Below the pieces are notes generated by a model. It did no database searches and was not told the origin of the DNA. It was given only the letters and a program-made list of their open reading frames with translations. Both the position numbers and the translations under genes were made by a program. From assembly GCA_040878225.1 (NCBI GenBank), contig JBBDMR010000101.1:1-64000 (forward strand): DNA of 64,000 bases. Direction: 5' to 3'. This DNA comes from MA-ANB-1 sp040878225 (lineage in GTDB: Bacteria; Actinomycetota; Acidimicrobiia; Spongiisociales; ZC4RG35). Position 1 is the stretch's first letter; each line of letters opens with the position of its first letter. Shown piece by piece: positions 35,090 through 43,539 of this stretch.

Positions 35090-35746
35090 GTGAGCACGAG
35101 AGTTTTGATCGTTGATGACCATGAAGTAGTCCGCCAGGGGCTCAAATCGATGTTGCAGACCCATCCCGAAGTAGAAGTGGTCGGAGAGGCCAGTTCCGGT
35201 GAGGAAGCCTTCCGCAGGACGGGGCTCGACGAGCCTGATGTGGTCGTCATGGACGTGAGGATGCCCGAGCAGTCCGGCATCGAGACCTGCCGGGAGATCC
35301 TTGAACGATTCCCCGATGTCCGTGTCCTCATGCTCACCTCATATGCAGACGAAGAGGCGCTCATGGCGTCGATCATGGCCGGTGCCTCGGGCTACGTGCT
35401 CAAGAAGGTGAAAGGAACCGAGCTCGTCGACAACATCCTGCGCGTGGCCGCCGGTGAGTCCCTACTCGACGAGTCGATGGTGGAGCGGCTCTTCGAAAGA
35501 TTGCGATCCGGCAAGACCGAGGACCCCCGTCTCGCGAAGTTGACCGATCAGGAGCGCACCCTCGTCAGCCATATCGCCCGGGGCTTGACCAATAAACAGA
35601 TCGCCGAAGAGATGTTCCTCGCCGAGAAGACAGTGAAGAACTACGTGTCTTCGGTGCTCACCAAGATGGACATGAGTAACCGCAGCGAAGCAGCGGCGTA
35701 TGTCGCCCGCTCGGAGTCAGATAAGAAAGATCCCGAAGAGTGGTGA
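35090..35746 (+). CDS. NarL/LuxR response regulator, DosR/DevR-like
   Basis: 218 aa: receiver domain with phospho-Asp in VVVMDVRMPEQSG and the LTSYADEEAL and YVLKKVKG switch motifs, plus a LuxR-type HTH LTDQERTLVSHIARGLTNKQIAEEMF followed by LAEKTVKNYVS. This recognition helix is nearly the same as in mycobacterial DosR, including the Lys and Asn that contact GGGACT-type boxes. GTG at 35090 gives the standard start; 35060 is possible. Divergent from the GAF kinase, so they form the two-component pair. Confidence 0.9.
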   Translation: MSTRVLIVDDHEVVRQGLKSMLQTHPEVEVVGEASSGEEAFRRTGLDEPDVVVMDVRMPEQSGIETCREILERFPDVRVLMLTSYADEEALMASIMAGASGYVLKKVKGTELVDNILRVAAGESLLDESMVERLFERLRSGKTEDPRLAKLTDQERTLVSHIARGLTNKQIAEEMFLAEKTVKNYVSSVLTKMDMSNRSEAAAYVARSESDKKDPEEW

Positions 35747-35791
35747 TGCATGGTCGTCAAGATGGATGACATGCATTGTGCAACGGGCTAG

Positions 35792-36472
35792 CTACCAGTT
35801 AGCACTAGGGGCGTCGCCGGGAATGCGCTTCTCCGCCCGCTTGGTGTCGTCGACGTCGAAGCGAAGACGATCGGAGCTGACACCCACCACCCCATCGATC
35901 CGACGGGTCATCTCCTCGAGGATCCTGGCGTCCGATCTGGTCGGCACGGTGCCCTCGAGAGTCACGATGCCGTCTGCGACCTCGACGCTGAGTCCCGCAG
36001 GCTCGAGCCAGAGGATCCGCTCGATGACCTCGGTACGGATCTCGTTCTCGATCTCGGTGTCGTCGCGAGCAAAGACCTTGAGGATGTCGGATCGGCTCAG
36101 GATCCCGACCACGCTCCCGTCGGGTTCGACGACTGGGAGCCTTTTCACCCCAGTCGACTCCATGAGGCGTGCCGCTTCGGTGTGGTCGGCCTCGGCTCCT
36201 ATGGTCTTGACCTTCTTGGTCATGGCTTCCCCAACAGTGATCGCACGCTCTTCGACGCTCTTGAAGAAAGACATGAGCGTGGTCGCGGGCTGGCGGAGTG
36301 ACTCCTGATGCAGAACGTCTCCTTCGGTGACGATCCCGACCAGGCGGCCATCGCCGTCGACCACGGGAATACCGCTTATCCTTCGTTCGATCATGATGTG
36401 GGCGGCGTCTTTGAGCGAAGCCGACTCCCTTATGGTGGTCACGTCGGCCGTCATCAACTTCCGTATTTGCAT
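35792..36472 (-). CDS. CBS-pair plus BON domain protein
   Basis: 226 aa: two CBS domains (LMTADVTTIRESASLKDAA ... LVGIVTEGDVLH and TIGAEADHTEAARLMESTG ... VVGILSRSDILKVF) followed by a BON domain (about 150-215, VADGIVTLEGTVPTRSDARIL). CBS-BON proteins are stress-linked in actinobacteria. ATG at 36472, before MQIRKLMTADV. A DosR-like palindrome lies about 75 bases upstream. Convergent with the DevR-like gene. Confidence 0.9.
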   Translation of the reverse strand: MQIRKLMTADVTTIRESASLKDAAHIMIERRISGIPVVDGDGRLVGIVTEGDVLHQESLRQPATTLMSFFKSVEERAITVGEAMTKKVKTIGAEADHTEAARLMESTGVKRLPVVEPDGSVVGILSRSDILKVFARDDTEIENEIRTEVIERILWLEPAGLSVEVADGIVTLEGTVPTRSDARILEEMTRRIDGVVGVSSDRLRFDVDDTKRAEKRIPGDAPSANW

Positions 36473-36544
36473 GCAGACTCCTTTATCCAACAAAAACTAC
36501 CCGACGTGACGCCATGCGTGCCACCGCCAGTGGGCCTTATCCCG

Positions 36545-36562
36545 GAGGGCTTTCGTCCCTAG
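36545..36562. promoter_or_regulatory. Possible DosR-like palindrome upstream of CBS-BON gene
   Basis: GAGGGCTTTCGTCCCTAG at 36545-36562 matches the 14-bp DosR core GGGACTTTAGTCCC at about 11 of 14 positions when offset by one base. It sits 73-90 bases before the CBS-BON start. Single site, so weaker than the pair at 32510. Confidence 0.35.
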
Positions 36563-36648
36563 TGGCGTGTCTCTCAAATAGTCAGGCGTCTCTCCGGCCC
36601 TCGTCGACACGCACAACCTTTTAACCGACACACCACCAGCGAACTAAC

Positions 36649-37887
36649 TTGAAGCCGGTGCCGCCTCCCCTGATCACCAATGCCGAGCGTCGCCGCCGAC
36701 TGGCGCACAGACACCTACTTTCACCCGAATTGCGCACCCCGGACCTCCCCACCGTCGTCGACGCGCTGGTCGCCCTGCACTCATCGGACCCGGTGACTGT
36801 CTATCTCACAGCTGCAGCCCGACTCGACAACCCGTCGATCGACGTCATAGACCATGCGTTGTACAGCGAACGGAAGGTCTTCCGCCACCACGCCATGCGC
36901 CGGACGCTCTGGGTCATGGGGAAGGAGACGATTGGCGCGGCACATGCGTCGTGCACTTTGAAGATCGCCGACGCCGAGGAGAGGCGATTTCTCGCCTGGC
37001 TGGAAGACACACCCTCGATCTCCCGGCCTCGGGCGTGGTTGGAAATGGCCACTGAGCGTATCGTCGACTACCTGAGCACGAGCGCTCCCGCCTCGACCAG
37101 AGAAATCGGACTCGCATTGCCCGACCTGGCGGAACCGGTGAAAGTCGCCCTGGGAACACGCCAGGAGACCACGATTCCCGGTCACAGCCGTGCGCTTCTG
37201 CTCGCTGCTTTGAACGGGATCGTCGTACGGACCAGACCGCGAGGCACCTGGATCGCGTCCAACTACATCTGGGATACCGCGCGGAGATGGGGGTTCCCCG
37301 CACTCACCGGCCAGGAACCGGCGCAGGGGACCGCCGAGCTTCTGGTCCGGGTGCTCGATCGGTTCGGTCCGTGCACGCTCACCGATCTGAAGTGGTGGAC
37401 CGGCTGGACCTTGACCATGACCCGAAGGGCCCTTGCTGACATCTCGGCGGCTGAGGTTGCCCTGGAGTCGGGTGCCACGGGTTGGATGAATGCCAGTGAT
37501 GTTGATGATTCTGTCAACGATCCCGGGCCGTGGATAGCGCTGCTCCCGGGCCTCGACCCGACCACCATGGGGTGGAAGGAGCGGGATTGGTATCTGGCCA
37601 CAGATGTCGCCGCGCATGTATTCGACCGCAATGGCAACGCCGGTCCGACCATTTGGGCCGACGGCCAGGTTGTCGGCGGGTGGGCGCAGCGGGCCAACGG
37701 GGAGATCGCTTTTGACCTCCATCGGGAGCTGACGCGGGAGCATCGGGCACTTCTCGCCGACGCGGAATCGAGAACCATCGAATTCGTCGGTGATACCCGG
37801 TTCAGTGTCAGATTCCCCTCGCCCAATCAAAAACGGCTGCTGAGCACGACGGGGACATACCCTGCCGACGATGCGATAGAGGCGTAG
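36649..37887 (+). CDS. Winged-helix DNA-binding protein (AlkZ-like, HTH_42)
   Basis: 412 aa of the family of DNA glycosylase-like winged helix proteins that includes AlkZ: MRRTLWVMGKETIGAAHASC, RALLLAALNGIVVRTRPRGTW, GPCTLTDLKWWTGWT and GLDPTTMGWKERDWYL. AlkZ-type enzymes excise alkylated or cross-linked bases, often as self-resistance to genotoxins; this one may be a general repair or regulatory member. The catalytic QxQ/QxD is not obvious. TTG start at 36649. Confidence 0.78.
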   Translation: MKPVPPPLITNAERRRRLAHRHLLSPELRTPDLPTVVDALVALHSSDPVTVYLTAAARLDNPSIDVIDHALYSERKVFRHHAMRRTLWVMGKETIGAAHASCTLKIADAEERRFLAWLEDTPSISRPRAWLEMATERIVDYLSTSAPASTREIGLALPDLAEPVKVALGTRQETTIPGHSRALLLAALNGIVVRTRPRGTWIASNYIWDTARRWGFPALTGQEPAQGTAELLVRVLDRFGPCTLTDLKWWTGWTLTMTRRALADISAAEVALESGATGWMNASDVDDSVNDPGPWIALLPGLDPTTMGWKERDWYLATDVAAHVFDRNGNAGPTIWADGQVVGGWAQRANGEIAFDLHRELTREHRALLADAESRTIEFVGDTRFSVRFPSPNQKRLLSTTGTYPADDAIEA

Positions 37888-37897
37888 GGTTCCGGAC

Positions 37898-38266
37898 ATG
37901 AAAAAGTCAAACACGCGATTCAAATCGATGGTCCTCTTGCTCGGACTGATGCTGGTGGCCTGTGGAGGATCCGATGATCCCGATCCCGATCCCGACCCCG
38001 GCTCCGGGGACGCGGCCGGCAGCGTCACCATCTCGATCGACGGTTTCGCCTTCAGTGAGCCAGACACACTGGCTCGGGGAGGGACAGCCACCGTGACCAA
38101 CAACGACAGCACGACCCACACCTGGACCGCCAACGACGGCCTCTTCGACTCGAGCGGAATCTCCCCGGGAGAATCGTTCGAATTCACCTTCGACGATGCC
38201 GGCGCCTACACATACTTCTGCAATATCCACCCGACCATGACCGGAAGCATCACGGTTTCTGGATGA
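37898..38266 (+). CDS. Cupredoxin-like lipoprotein
   Basis: 122 aa: a lipobox LGLMLVACGG, an Asp/Pro repeat linker (DPDPDPDPG), and a plastocyanin/azurin-like domain with copper ligands H in TTHTW, C-x-x-H in CNIHPTM and the Met. A blue-copper electron carrier anchored to the membrane outer face. The upstream gene stops 10 bases before its ATG. Confidence 0.88.
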   Translation: MKKSNTRFKSMVLLLGLMLVACGGSDDPDPDPDPGSGDAAGSVTISIDGFAFSEPDTLARGGTATVTNNDSTTHTWTANDGLFDSSGISPGESFEFTFDDAGAYTYFCNIHPTMTGSITVSG

Positions 38267-38273
38267 CCTTCTG

Positions 38274-38942
38274 ATGAGCGGGCCGGTCGAAGAGCAGACA
38301 GTTGACGGGGCCGACCTCGGCATGTCAACGATCGAGGTCAAAGAGGGCAGGACGGCACAGGTCGGCGAGATGCATGTGGTGCGGGTGCTCCCCACCAAGC
38401 AGAAGCGGGCCGTTGGCCCATGGTGCTTCGTTGACCTGATGAGTCCCGACGACATCGATGAGCCTCCACCCCTCGAGATCGGCCCCCACCCTCACATCGG
38501 TTTGGCCACTGTGACCTGGCTGTTTGCCGGTTCGGCCCTGCATTCGGATTCTCTGGGCAGCGAGCAACTCATCGCCCCCGGACAGCTGAACCTGATGACG
38601 AGCGGCCACGGCCTGGCCCACGCCGAGCTCGGGGTCGAGCCCTCCACCGCCAGGGACACCGGCGGGATCATGGGGGCGCAGATGTGGCTGGCACAACCGG
38701 AGTCGACAAGNNNNNNNNNNNNNNNNNNNNNNNNNNNNNNNNNNNNNNNNNNNNNNNNNNNNNNNNNNNNNNNNNNNNNNNNNNNNNNNNNNNNNNNNNN
38801 NNNNNNNNNNGTCGCCCGCGACCAGGACGAGATCACGGACGCATGGCGCGACTGGAGGGACCACAACGACGAGAGATTCGGACCGGTCCCATCGTCACTG
38901 GCAAGGATCGACGCGCCGACCCCGCCCTGGATCAGGGAGTGA
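38274..38942 (+). CDS. Pirin family protein, interrupted by a sequence gap
   Basis: Pirin-like cupin protein. N-terminal part: GPWCFVDLMSPDD, PHPHIGLATVTWLF (metal His residues), NLMTSGHGLAHAEL. C-terminal part after the gap: QDEITDAWRDWRDHNDERFG and PTPPW. The 100-N gap (38711-38810) replaces the middle of the protein: the fragments give about 190 real residues while pirins have about 290-330, so roughly 100 or more residues are missing. Start ATG at 38274. Function: iron-dependent quercetinase or transcription cofactor, uncertain. Confidence 0.85.
   Translation: MSGPVEEQTVDGADLGMSTIEVKEGRTAQVGEMHVVRVLPTKQKRAVGPWCFVDLMSPDDIDEPPPLEIGPHPHIGLATVTWLFAGSALHSDSLGSEQLIAPGQLNLMTSGHGLAHAELGVEPSTARDTGGIMGAQMWLAQPESTXXXXXXXXXXXXXXXXXXXXXXXXXXXXXXXXXXVARDQDEITDAWRDWRDHNDERFGPVPSSLARIDAPTPPWIRE
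38711..38810. other. 100-N scaffold gap, real missing sequence
   Basis: Runs of N inside the pirin gene. The flanks (GAGTCGACAAG left, GTCGCCCGCG right) share no overlap, so unlike the gap at 42081 this one probably hides real bases of unknown number. Confidence 0.9.
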
Positions 38943-39804
38943 TACCGGTCTCCTGAGCCGCCGGAGAACTTGTCACCTGCCCGACGCGTCTATCCGTTCG
39001 TATCGAGCGCACCGCCAGTACTACGAAGAACAGGGCAATCGGCATGACCGCCATGGTGGCCGAGCCGGATGTGTCGGCGTGATAACTGACGATCAACCCG
39101 ACAAATACCGACAGAACCCCGATCAACGCGGCAAGGAGCATTATCGAGGGGACCCGGCGCACGAGGAGGGCCGCAGTCGCCGCAGGACCGACGAGCAGAC
39201 CGAAGACCAGCATCGTTCCCACCGTCTGGAAGGAGCCGATGATCACCACTGTAATCAGGCCGAGCAACACCACATGAGCCAACCGGGGGCGCAGTCCGAG
39301 GAGCCTCGCTTTCTGCTCGTTGAACGAGAGCACAAGGAATGGCCGGTACATGACTGTGCTGACGACCACCGTCGCCCCAGCGACGATGCCCAACAAGACG
39401 ATGTCTGATCCGGTAACGCCGAGGACATCACCAAACAGGATGGCAGTGAGGTCGCCCGAGAACGAAGGAGTTCGCGAGATGAGGATCACCCCCAAACCGA
39501 GCATGCCGACAAAGAGCAGGCCGATCCCGGTGTCTTCAGGAAACTCGGTCTGTCGATGGACCAGGTTGATGCCAGCGAGCATCACGACCGCTGCCAGTGC
39601 GGCTCCGATCATCGGGTTGAAGCCGAACAGAATCGCCAGCGCGATTCCCGGAATCACCCCGTGGACCAGAGCGTCGCCGAGAAAGCTCATCCCCCTGATT
39701 ACCACCCATGTGCCGACCAGGGCCAGGGCTATGGCTGCCAGGCTCCCACCGAGCAGCGCTCTCTGCTGAAAGGCCAGCTCAAACGGTTCGGTCATCCACT
39801 CCAC
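38932..39804 (-). CDS. znuB: Zinc ABC transporter permease
   Basis: 290 aa ABC-3 family permease with about eight helices, starting with a loop LGGSLAAIALALVGTWVVIRG; FLGDALVHGVIPGIALAIL is the family core. With ZnuA and ZnuC it imports zinc (or manganese). GTG at 39804 or ATG at 39795 are both possible starts. Ends overlapping the pirin gene by 11 bases. Confidence 0.9.
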   Translation of the reverse strand: MEWMTEPFELAFQQRALLGGSLAAIALALVGTWVVIRGMSFLGDALVHGVIPGIALAILFGFNPMIGAALAAVVMLAGINLVHRQTEFPEDTGIGLLFVGMLGLGVILISRTPSFSGDLTAILFGDVLGVTGSDIVLLGIVAGATVVVSTVMYRPFLVLSFNEQKARLLGLRPRLAHVVLLGLITVVIIGSFQTVGTMLVFGLLVGPAATAALLVRRVPSIMLLAALIGVLSVFVGLIVSYHADTSGSATMAVMPIALFFVVLAVRSIRTDRRVGQVTSSPAAQETGITP

Positions 39805-39821
39805 AGCGAGTCAATCTATCT

Positions 39822-40769
39822 TCAGGACCCGAGCGCCTGTGCGATTCTGCCCGCATTGGTCCGAAACATGTCGACCAGTGTTTCGGCGCCGGACCCGGGC
39901 TCACCCAGAGATCCCGTGAAAAGCTCGACCACCTGAACCTCTCCTCCGAGCTCGCGAGCAACCGCATCGGCGAGGGCGGACGGTTGGGTGGTTTCGGCGA
40001 AGATGACGCTGACACCGAGTTCGCGCATCGTGGCGACCAGCGAGGCCAGGGCTTCCGAGCTCGGGTCGCCCAAAGTCGACCCACCAGGCACTACGGTCCC
40101 GACCACCTCGAAGTCGTACCTGTCGGCAAAGTAGCCGAGTGCTTCGTGATTGGTGACAAGGAGGCGCTCGGCCGGTTCGATAACGGAGAGCTCCTCCTCG
40201 ATCTCGAAATGGAGCTCCTGGAGCTCGGCTGCATAGGCCGCCCCGCGCTCGGTCCAACCGGTGCCGGGGTCGAGCTCGTTCAGCTCGGCAGCGACGATGG
40301 CTGCCGCCTCCGCCATCCGTAGCGGGTCCATCCAGACGTGAGGATCGATTGAGTGGTCATGGTCCCCGTCCTCATCATGGTCCCCGTCCTCATCATGGTC
40401 GTCAAGCCCGAACGGGATCGGGTCCAGCATCGGCCCCAGCTCGAGGACCCGGCCCCCATCCGCCACTACACCTTCGAGGACGGCAGCGAATCCTTCTTCG
40501 AGACCGAGCCCGATGATCACCACCAGGTCGGCGTCGTTCATTGCGGCGACCTGTTGGGACGACGGCGAAAACGAATGCGGATCTGCCCCGAGCGGCATCA
40601 GGACCTCCACCGTGGCATCGGCCCCGGCGACGTTGGACACCAGGTCGCCAAGGGCTGAGGTGGTGACCACGACCTTGACGCCACCTTCACCCGGGTCGCT
40701 GGTGCCACAGGCCCCGAGCGTCATTGCCGCGAGGACCGCCACCCCCATGACTGCCCTCAGTCGTTTCAT
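39822..40769 (-). CDS. znuA: Zinc-binding ABC transporter lipoprotein
   Basis: 315 aa cluster A-1 solute-binding protein. Lipobox AMTLGACG, metal His in GADPHSFSPSS, a His/Asp-rich mobile loop (DDHDEDGDHDEDGDHDHS, about 125-143) typical of zinc ZnuA, then the conserved IDPHVWMDP and VTNHEALGYFA. The loop derives from a short DNA direct repeat (about 18 bp) near 40366-40401. ATG at 40769 follows GAGAGG; ATG at 40787 is an alternative. Confidence 0.93.
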   Translation of the reverse strand: MKRLRAVMGVAVLAAMTLGACGTSDPGEGGVKVVVTTSALGDLVSNVAGADATVEVLMPLGADPHSFSPSSQQVAAMNDADLVVIIGLGLEEGFAAVLEGVVADGGRVLELGPMLDPIPFGLDDHDEDGDHDEDGDHDHSIDPHVWMDPLRMAEAAAIVAAELNELDPGTGWTERGAAYAAELQELHFEIEEELSVIEPAERLLVTNHEALGYFADRYDFEVVGTVVPGGSTLGDPSSEALASLVATMRELGVSVIFAETTQPSALADAVARELGGEVQVVELFTGSLGEPGSGAETLVDMFRTNAGRIAQALGS

Positions 40770-40799
40770 CCTCTGCTTGCCTCTCATTTGTAATCGATA

Positions 40800-40837
40800 T
40801 TGAGAATCATTATAATCACTTTGAGAACGATAATCAA
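40800..40837. promoter_or_regulatory. Zur-like palindromes between znuA and zur
   Basis: Two AT-rich sites in a GC-rich genome: TTGAGAATCATTATAATCA around 40800-40818 and TTGAGAACGATAATCAA at 40821-40837, the latter an imperfect palindrome of the TGAnAnnnnTnTCA Zur/Fur type. They fill the gap between divergent znuA and zur, so one site set can repress both. Confidence 0.7.
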
Positions 40838-40849
40838 AAGCCGGAACAA

Positions 40850-41290
40850 ATGCCAGAAACCAACCTCGAAAAGCAGATTGCCGGCTGGCTCCAGGAGAGA
40901 GACATCAGGCTCACATCGGGTCGGCGCACGATCGTCCGCTCACTCGGGGTCGCCGACGGCCCGCGCTCGGCCTCCGACCTCTACGCCTCGATCGGCGACA
41001 CTGTGCCTCTCTCCTCAATATACAGGTCGCTAGCAGTCCTAGAGGAGGCCGGCGTGATCAGCCCCCACTACTCCACGAAGGGCGTCACCAGATACGAGCT
41101 GGCTGAGTGGCTCATGGGCCATCACCACCATCTCGTCTGCGTCGAATGTGGCCAGGTCGAGGACATAGAGATCGCATCCGAAATAGAGACCCAGCTCGAG
41201 GCAATCGTCGAGAGCATCGGCCGTGAGGTTTCCTTCGCCCCGCGGGATCACGCCCTCAACATCGAAGGGCTGTGCTCCGAATGCAAGTAG
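40850..41290 (+). CDS. zur: Zinc uptake regulator, Fur family
   Basis: 146 aa Fur-family repressor: winged helix with RLTSGRRTIVRSL, SASDLYASIGDTVPLSSIYRSLAVLEEAGV, then metal-binding C-terminal half with HHHHLVCVECGQ and a final CSECK zinc pair. Position between znuA and znuC and the palindromes upstream make Zur the likely member. Zinc-bound, it should repress znu genes. It overlaps znuC by 10 bases. Confidence 0.9.
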   Translation: MPETNLEKQIAGWLQERDIRLTSGRRTIVRSLGVADGPRSASDLYASIGDTVPLSSIYRSLAVLEEAGVISPHYSTKGVTRYELAEWLMGHHHHLVCVECGQVEDIEIASEIETQLEAIVESIGREVSFAPRDHALNIEGLCSECK

Positions 41291-42275
41291 AGCCTCCACC
41301 CGCGGTCCGGGCCACCGAGATCGTCCTGGCCTACGAAGGCAAGGTCGCAGTCGACACATCAACTTTCACGATCCCCTCCGGGACAGTGACTGCGGTCATC
41401 GGACCCAACGGTTCAGGTAAATCCACGTTGCTCAACGCCATCGCCGGGCTCATCGACCTGAGTTCGGGGACAATCGAGGTTCCGGCGCGACGCGACGGCT
41501 TCAAGCGGGTGTCCTACGTCCTGCAGACGACCAAAGTCAACGATGCGCTGCCGATATCGGTTGCAGAGGTGGTGGGGATGGGACGCTTTGCCGGGAAGGG
41601 TTGGTTCGAAAGGCTCGGTCCGGAGGATCGGGCTGCAATCGCATCCGCCATGGAGCGCACCGGTGTCACTGACCTTCAGGGCGAGCACCTCCAGTACCTT
41701 TCGGGGGGACAGAAACAACGCGTCTTCGTCGCTCAGGGACTAGCCCAGGAACACGAGCTGCTACTCCTCGACGAGCCGTTGACCGGAATCGATCTCACCG
41801 CCGCTCACGCGATAGACAAGGTGATCCACGACGAAATCGAGAACGGCTGCACTGTGGTGCTGACGACACACGATCTCTCCGAGGCGAAGATAGCCGACCA
41901 TGTCATCCTTCTCGCCGGGCGGGTTGTGGCCGCCGGGCCCCCGGACGTGGTACTTACAACCGAGAACCTGACCGCGGCATACGGGCCATCATTGCTCCAC
42001 ATCGCCGACGGCAACGTCTTTGTCGACGATCCAGCACACCAACCCGTTCCCGGTCGGCATATTCACCGCCAGAAGACGGTNNNNNNNNNNNNNNNNNNNN
42101 NNNNNNNNNNNNNNNNNNNNNNNNNNNNNNNNNNNNNNNNNNNNNNNNNNNNNNNNNNNNNNNNNNNNNNNNNNNNNNNNACGATCCAGCACACCAACCC
42201 GTTCCCGGTCGGCATATTCACCGCCAGAAGACGGTTCACCCGGAAACATCTCCCGGCGAATACCACCAGGAGTAG
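41281..42275 (+). CDS. znuC: Zinc ABC transporter ATPase, apparent gap
   Basis: Walker A GPNGSGKST (41-49), Q-loop LQTTKVNDALPISV, signature YLSGGQKQRVFVAQGLA, Walker B LLLLDEPLTGIDL, switch TTHDLSEAK. The coding sequence is cut by a 100-N gap whose flanks are the same 55 bases (42026-42080 and 42181-42235). Collapsing gap plus one copy leaves the frame intact and ends at TAG 42273-42275: 279 aa with the tail HPETSPGEYHQE, a normal ZnuC length. Any extension past 42275 is an artefact of the gap. Confidence 0.9.
42026..42235. other. Spurious 100-N gap flanked by an exact 55-bp duplication
   Basis: Bases 42026-42080 and 42181-42235 are identical over 55 positions and bracket the N run 42081-42180. 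This is the footprint of two contigs overlapping by an assembler k-mer of 55 and then scaffolded with a default 100-N spacer. The true sequence is probably continuous. Confidence 0.88.
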
Positions 42276-42404
42276 AACCGCACCAATCTTTGCAAAGGGT
42301 TCGACTTTCGTTAACCGATTGTTTACTTCATGCACCTACAAATACAGCGCGGGTCGAACAGCGGCCGGCGCAACAACAAACTTCCTCCTCCCAAGGAACG
42401 AAAT

Positions 42405-42428
42405 CGGGGCGGCCCCAGGGGTCGCCCC
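42405..42428. terminator. GC-rich hairpin between znuC and the CDF gene
   Basis: GGGGCGGCCCC at 42406-42416 can pair with GGGGTCGCCCC at 42418-42428 with one mismatch, followed on the + strand by TCTTTCG. Likely bidirectional terminator. No gene is visible in the 210 bases between znuC and the CDF stop. Confidence 0.6.
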
Positions 42429-42486
42429 TCTTTCGTCGACCAACAGCCGGGTCGGGCCCGATGGAGTGCTGCGGATGGCCCGGAAC

Positions 42487-43443
42487 TCAGTGGTCGCCTT
42501 TCCCCTCGGGAGGAAGGTCAGCAGTGCCGACGTGGTCGGGATCGAAGATGTCGGGTTCGAGGTATATCCGTCGGGCATAGGGCACCGCTTGCCTGATCGC
42601 AATTTCACAACGGTCGATGGCATCGGCGACACCGCTCATCGTCAGGGAACGATCGAACTCGACCTTTCCCGCCACGAGTAATTCCTCGGGGCCGATGTGC
42701 TGGGTCCTCAGGTCGATTATTCGCTTCACCCCGTCCGAGCCGCGAACCGCGCTCAGGATTGCCGCGATGTTCTCCTTGGTGGCCGCTTCGCCCAACAGCA
42801 AAGATCGCATCTCCACAGTAAGAACTGAAGCGATAACCAGAAGGAGGAGACCGATGCCCACGGTTGCGAGTCCATCCCAGACCGGATCGCCGGTGGCGGC
42901 GGTCAAACTCACCCCGATCAGGGCGATCATGAGCCCGAGCATCGCTCCTGCATCCTCCAGCAACACAACCGGAAGCTCCGGCGACCGCGAGCTGCGTATG
43001 TAGTCCCACCACCCGCGGTTCCCCTTCTCTTTTCTGGCTTCGACAATTGCCGTGCGGAAGCTGAACCCCTCGAGGATCAGGCTAAAGATGAGGACACCTA
43101 TGGCCCAGCCGAGGGACGTAACCTCGTGGGGGTGGCGGAGTTTGTCTATCCCCTCGTAGAGCGAATACACCCCGCCGAGCGTGAACAGGACTAGAGCAAC
43201 CACAAAAGACCAGAAGTAACGCTCTCTCCCGTAGCCGAACTGGTGCTCGTCATCGGCGATACGCCGCGCCTGGCGGCCCCCGAGCAGGAGCAGTCCCTGG
43301 TTGGAGGTGTCAGCCACCGAATGGACCGACTCGGCAAGCATCGCTGACGACCCGGTCACGAGATACGCGACAAACTTGGCGACCGCGATGCCTGCGTTGG
43401 CAATCATCGCCGCGAGAATCGCCCGGGTTCCTCCACTGGCCAT
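42487..43443 (-). CDS. Cation diffusion facilitator (zinc exporter)
   Basis: 318 aa CDF protein with six helices and the zinc-binding pairs: AMLAESVHSVADTSNQ (H-x-x-x-D) and VVLLEDAGAMLGLMIA (a D in place of the second H, which may change metal or strength). A C-terminal cytoplasmic ferredoxin-like domain follows. ATG at 43443; the longer open frame covers the divergent LCP gene. It faces the zinc uptake genes, so it may balance zinc export. Confidence 0.85.
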   Translation of the reverse strand: MASGGTRAILAAMIANAGIAVAKFVAYLVTGSSAMLAESVHSVADTSNQGLLLLGGRQARRIADDEHQFGYGRERYFWSFVVALVLFTLGGVYSLYEGIDKLRHPHEVTSLGWAIGVLIFSLILEGFSFRTAIVEARKEKGNRGWWDYIRSSRSPELPVVLLEDAGAMLGLMIALIGVSLTAATGDPVWDGLATVGIGLLLLVIASVLTVEMRSLLLGEAATKENIAAILSAVRGSDGVKRIIDLRTQHIGPEELLVAGKVEFDRSLTMSGVADAIDRCEIAIRQAVPYARRIYLEPDIFDPDHVGTADLPPEGKGDH

Positions 43444-43539
43444 TTCACTCCTATCGCAGTCGGGCCGCGTGGAGGATACGACAACGTGGCGGAATAGGCG
43501 TTTCTGGAACCTCACCGACCGACGCGACGTTGTAATCCC

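Noticed and set aside
36781..38187. Long minus-strand open frame (over 460 codons)
   Set aside because: It is antisense to the winged-helix and cupredoxin genes and is a codon-composition shadow; its protein shows no family features.
42276..42681. Open reading frame running from znuC through the N gap to 42681
   Set aside because: It uses a wrong frame after the gap; collapsing the 55-bp duplication ends ZnuC at 42275, and the extra sequence matches no family.
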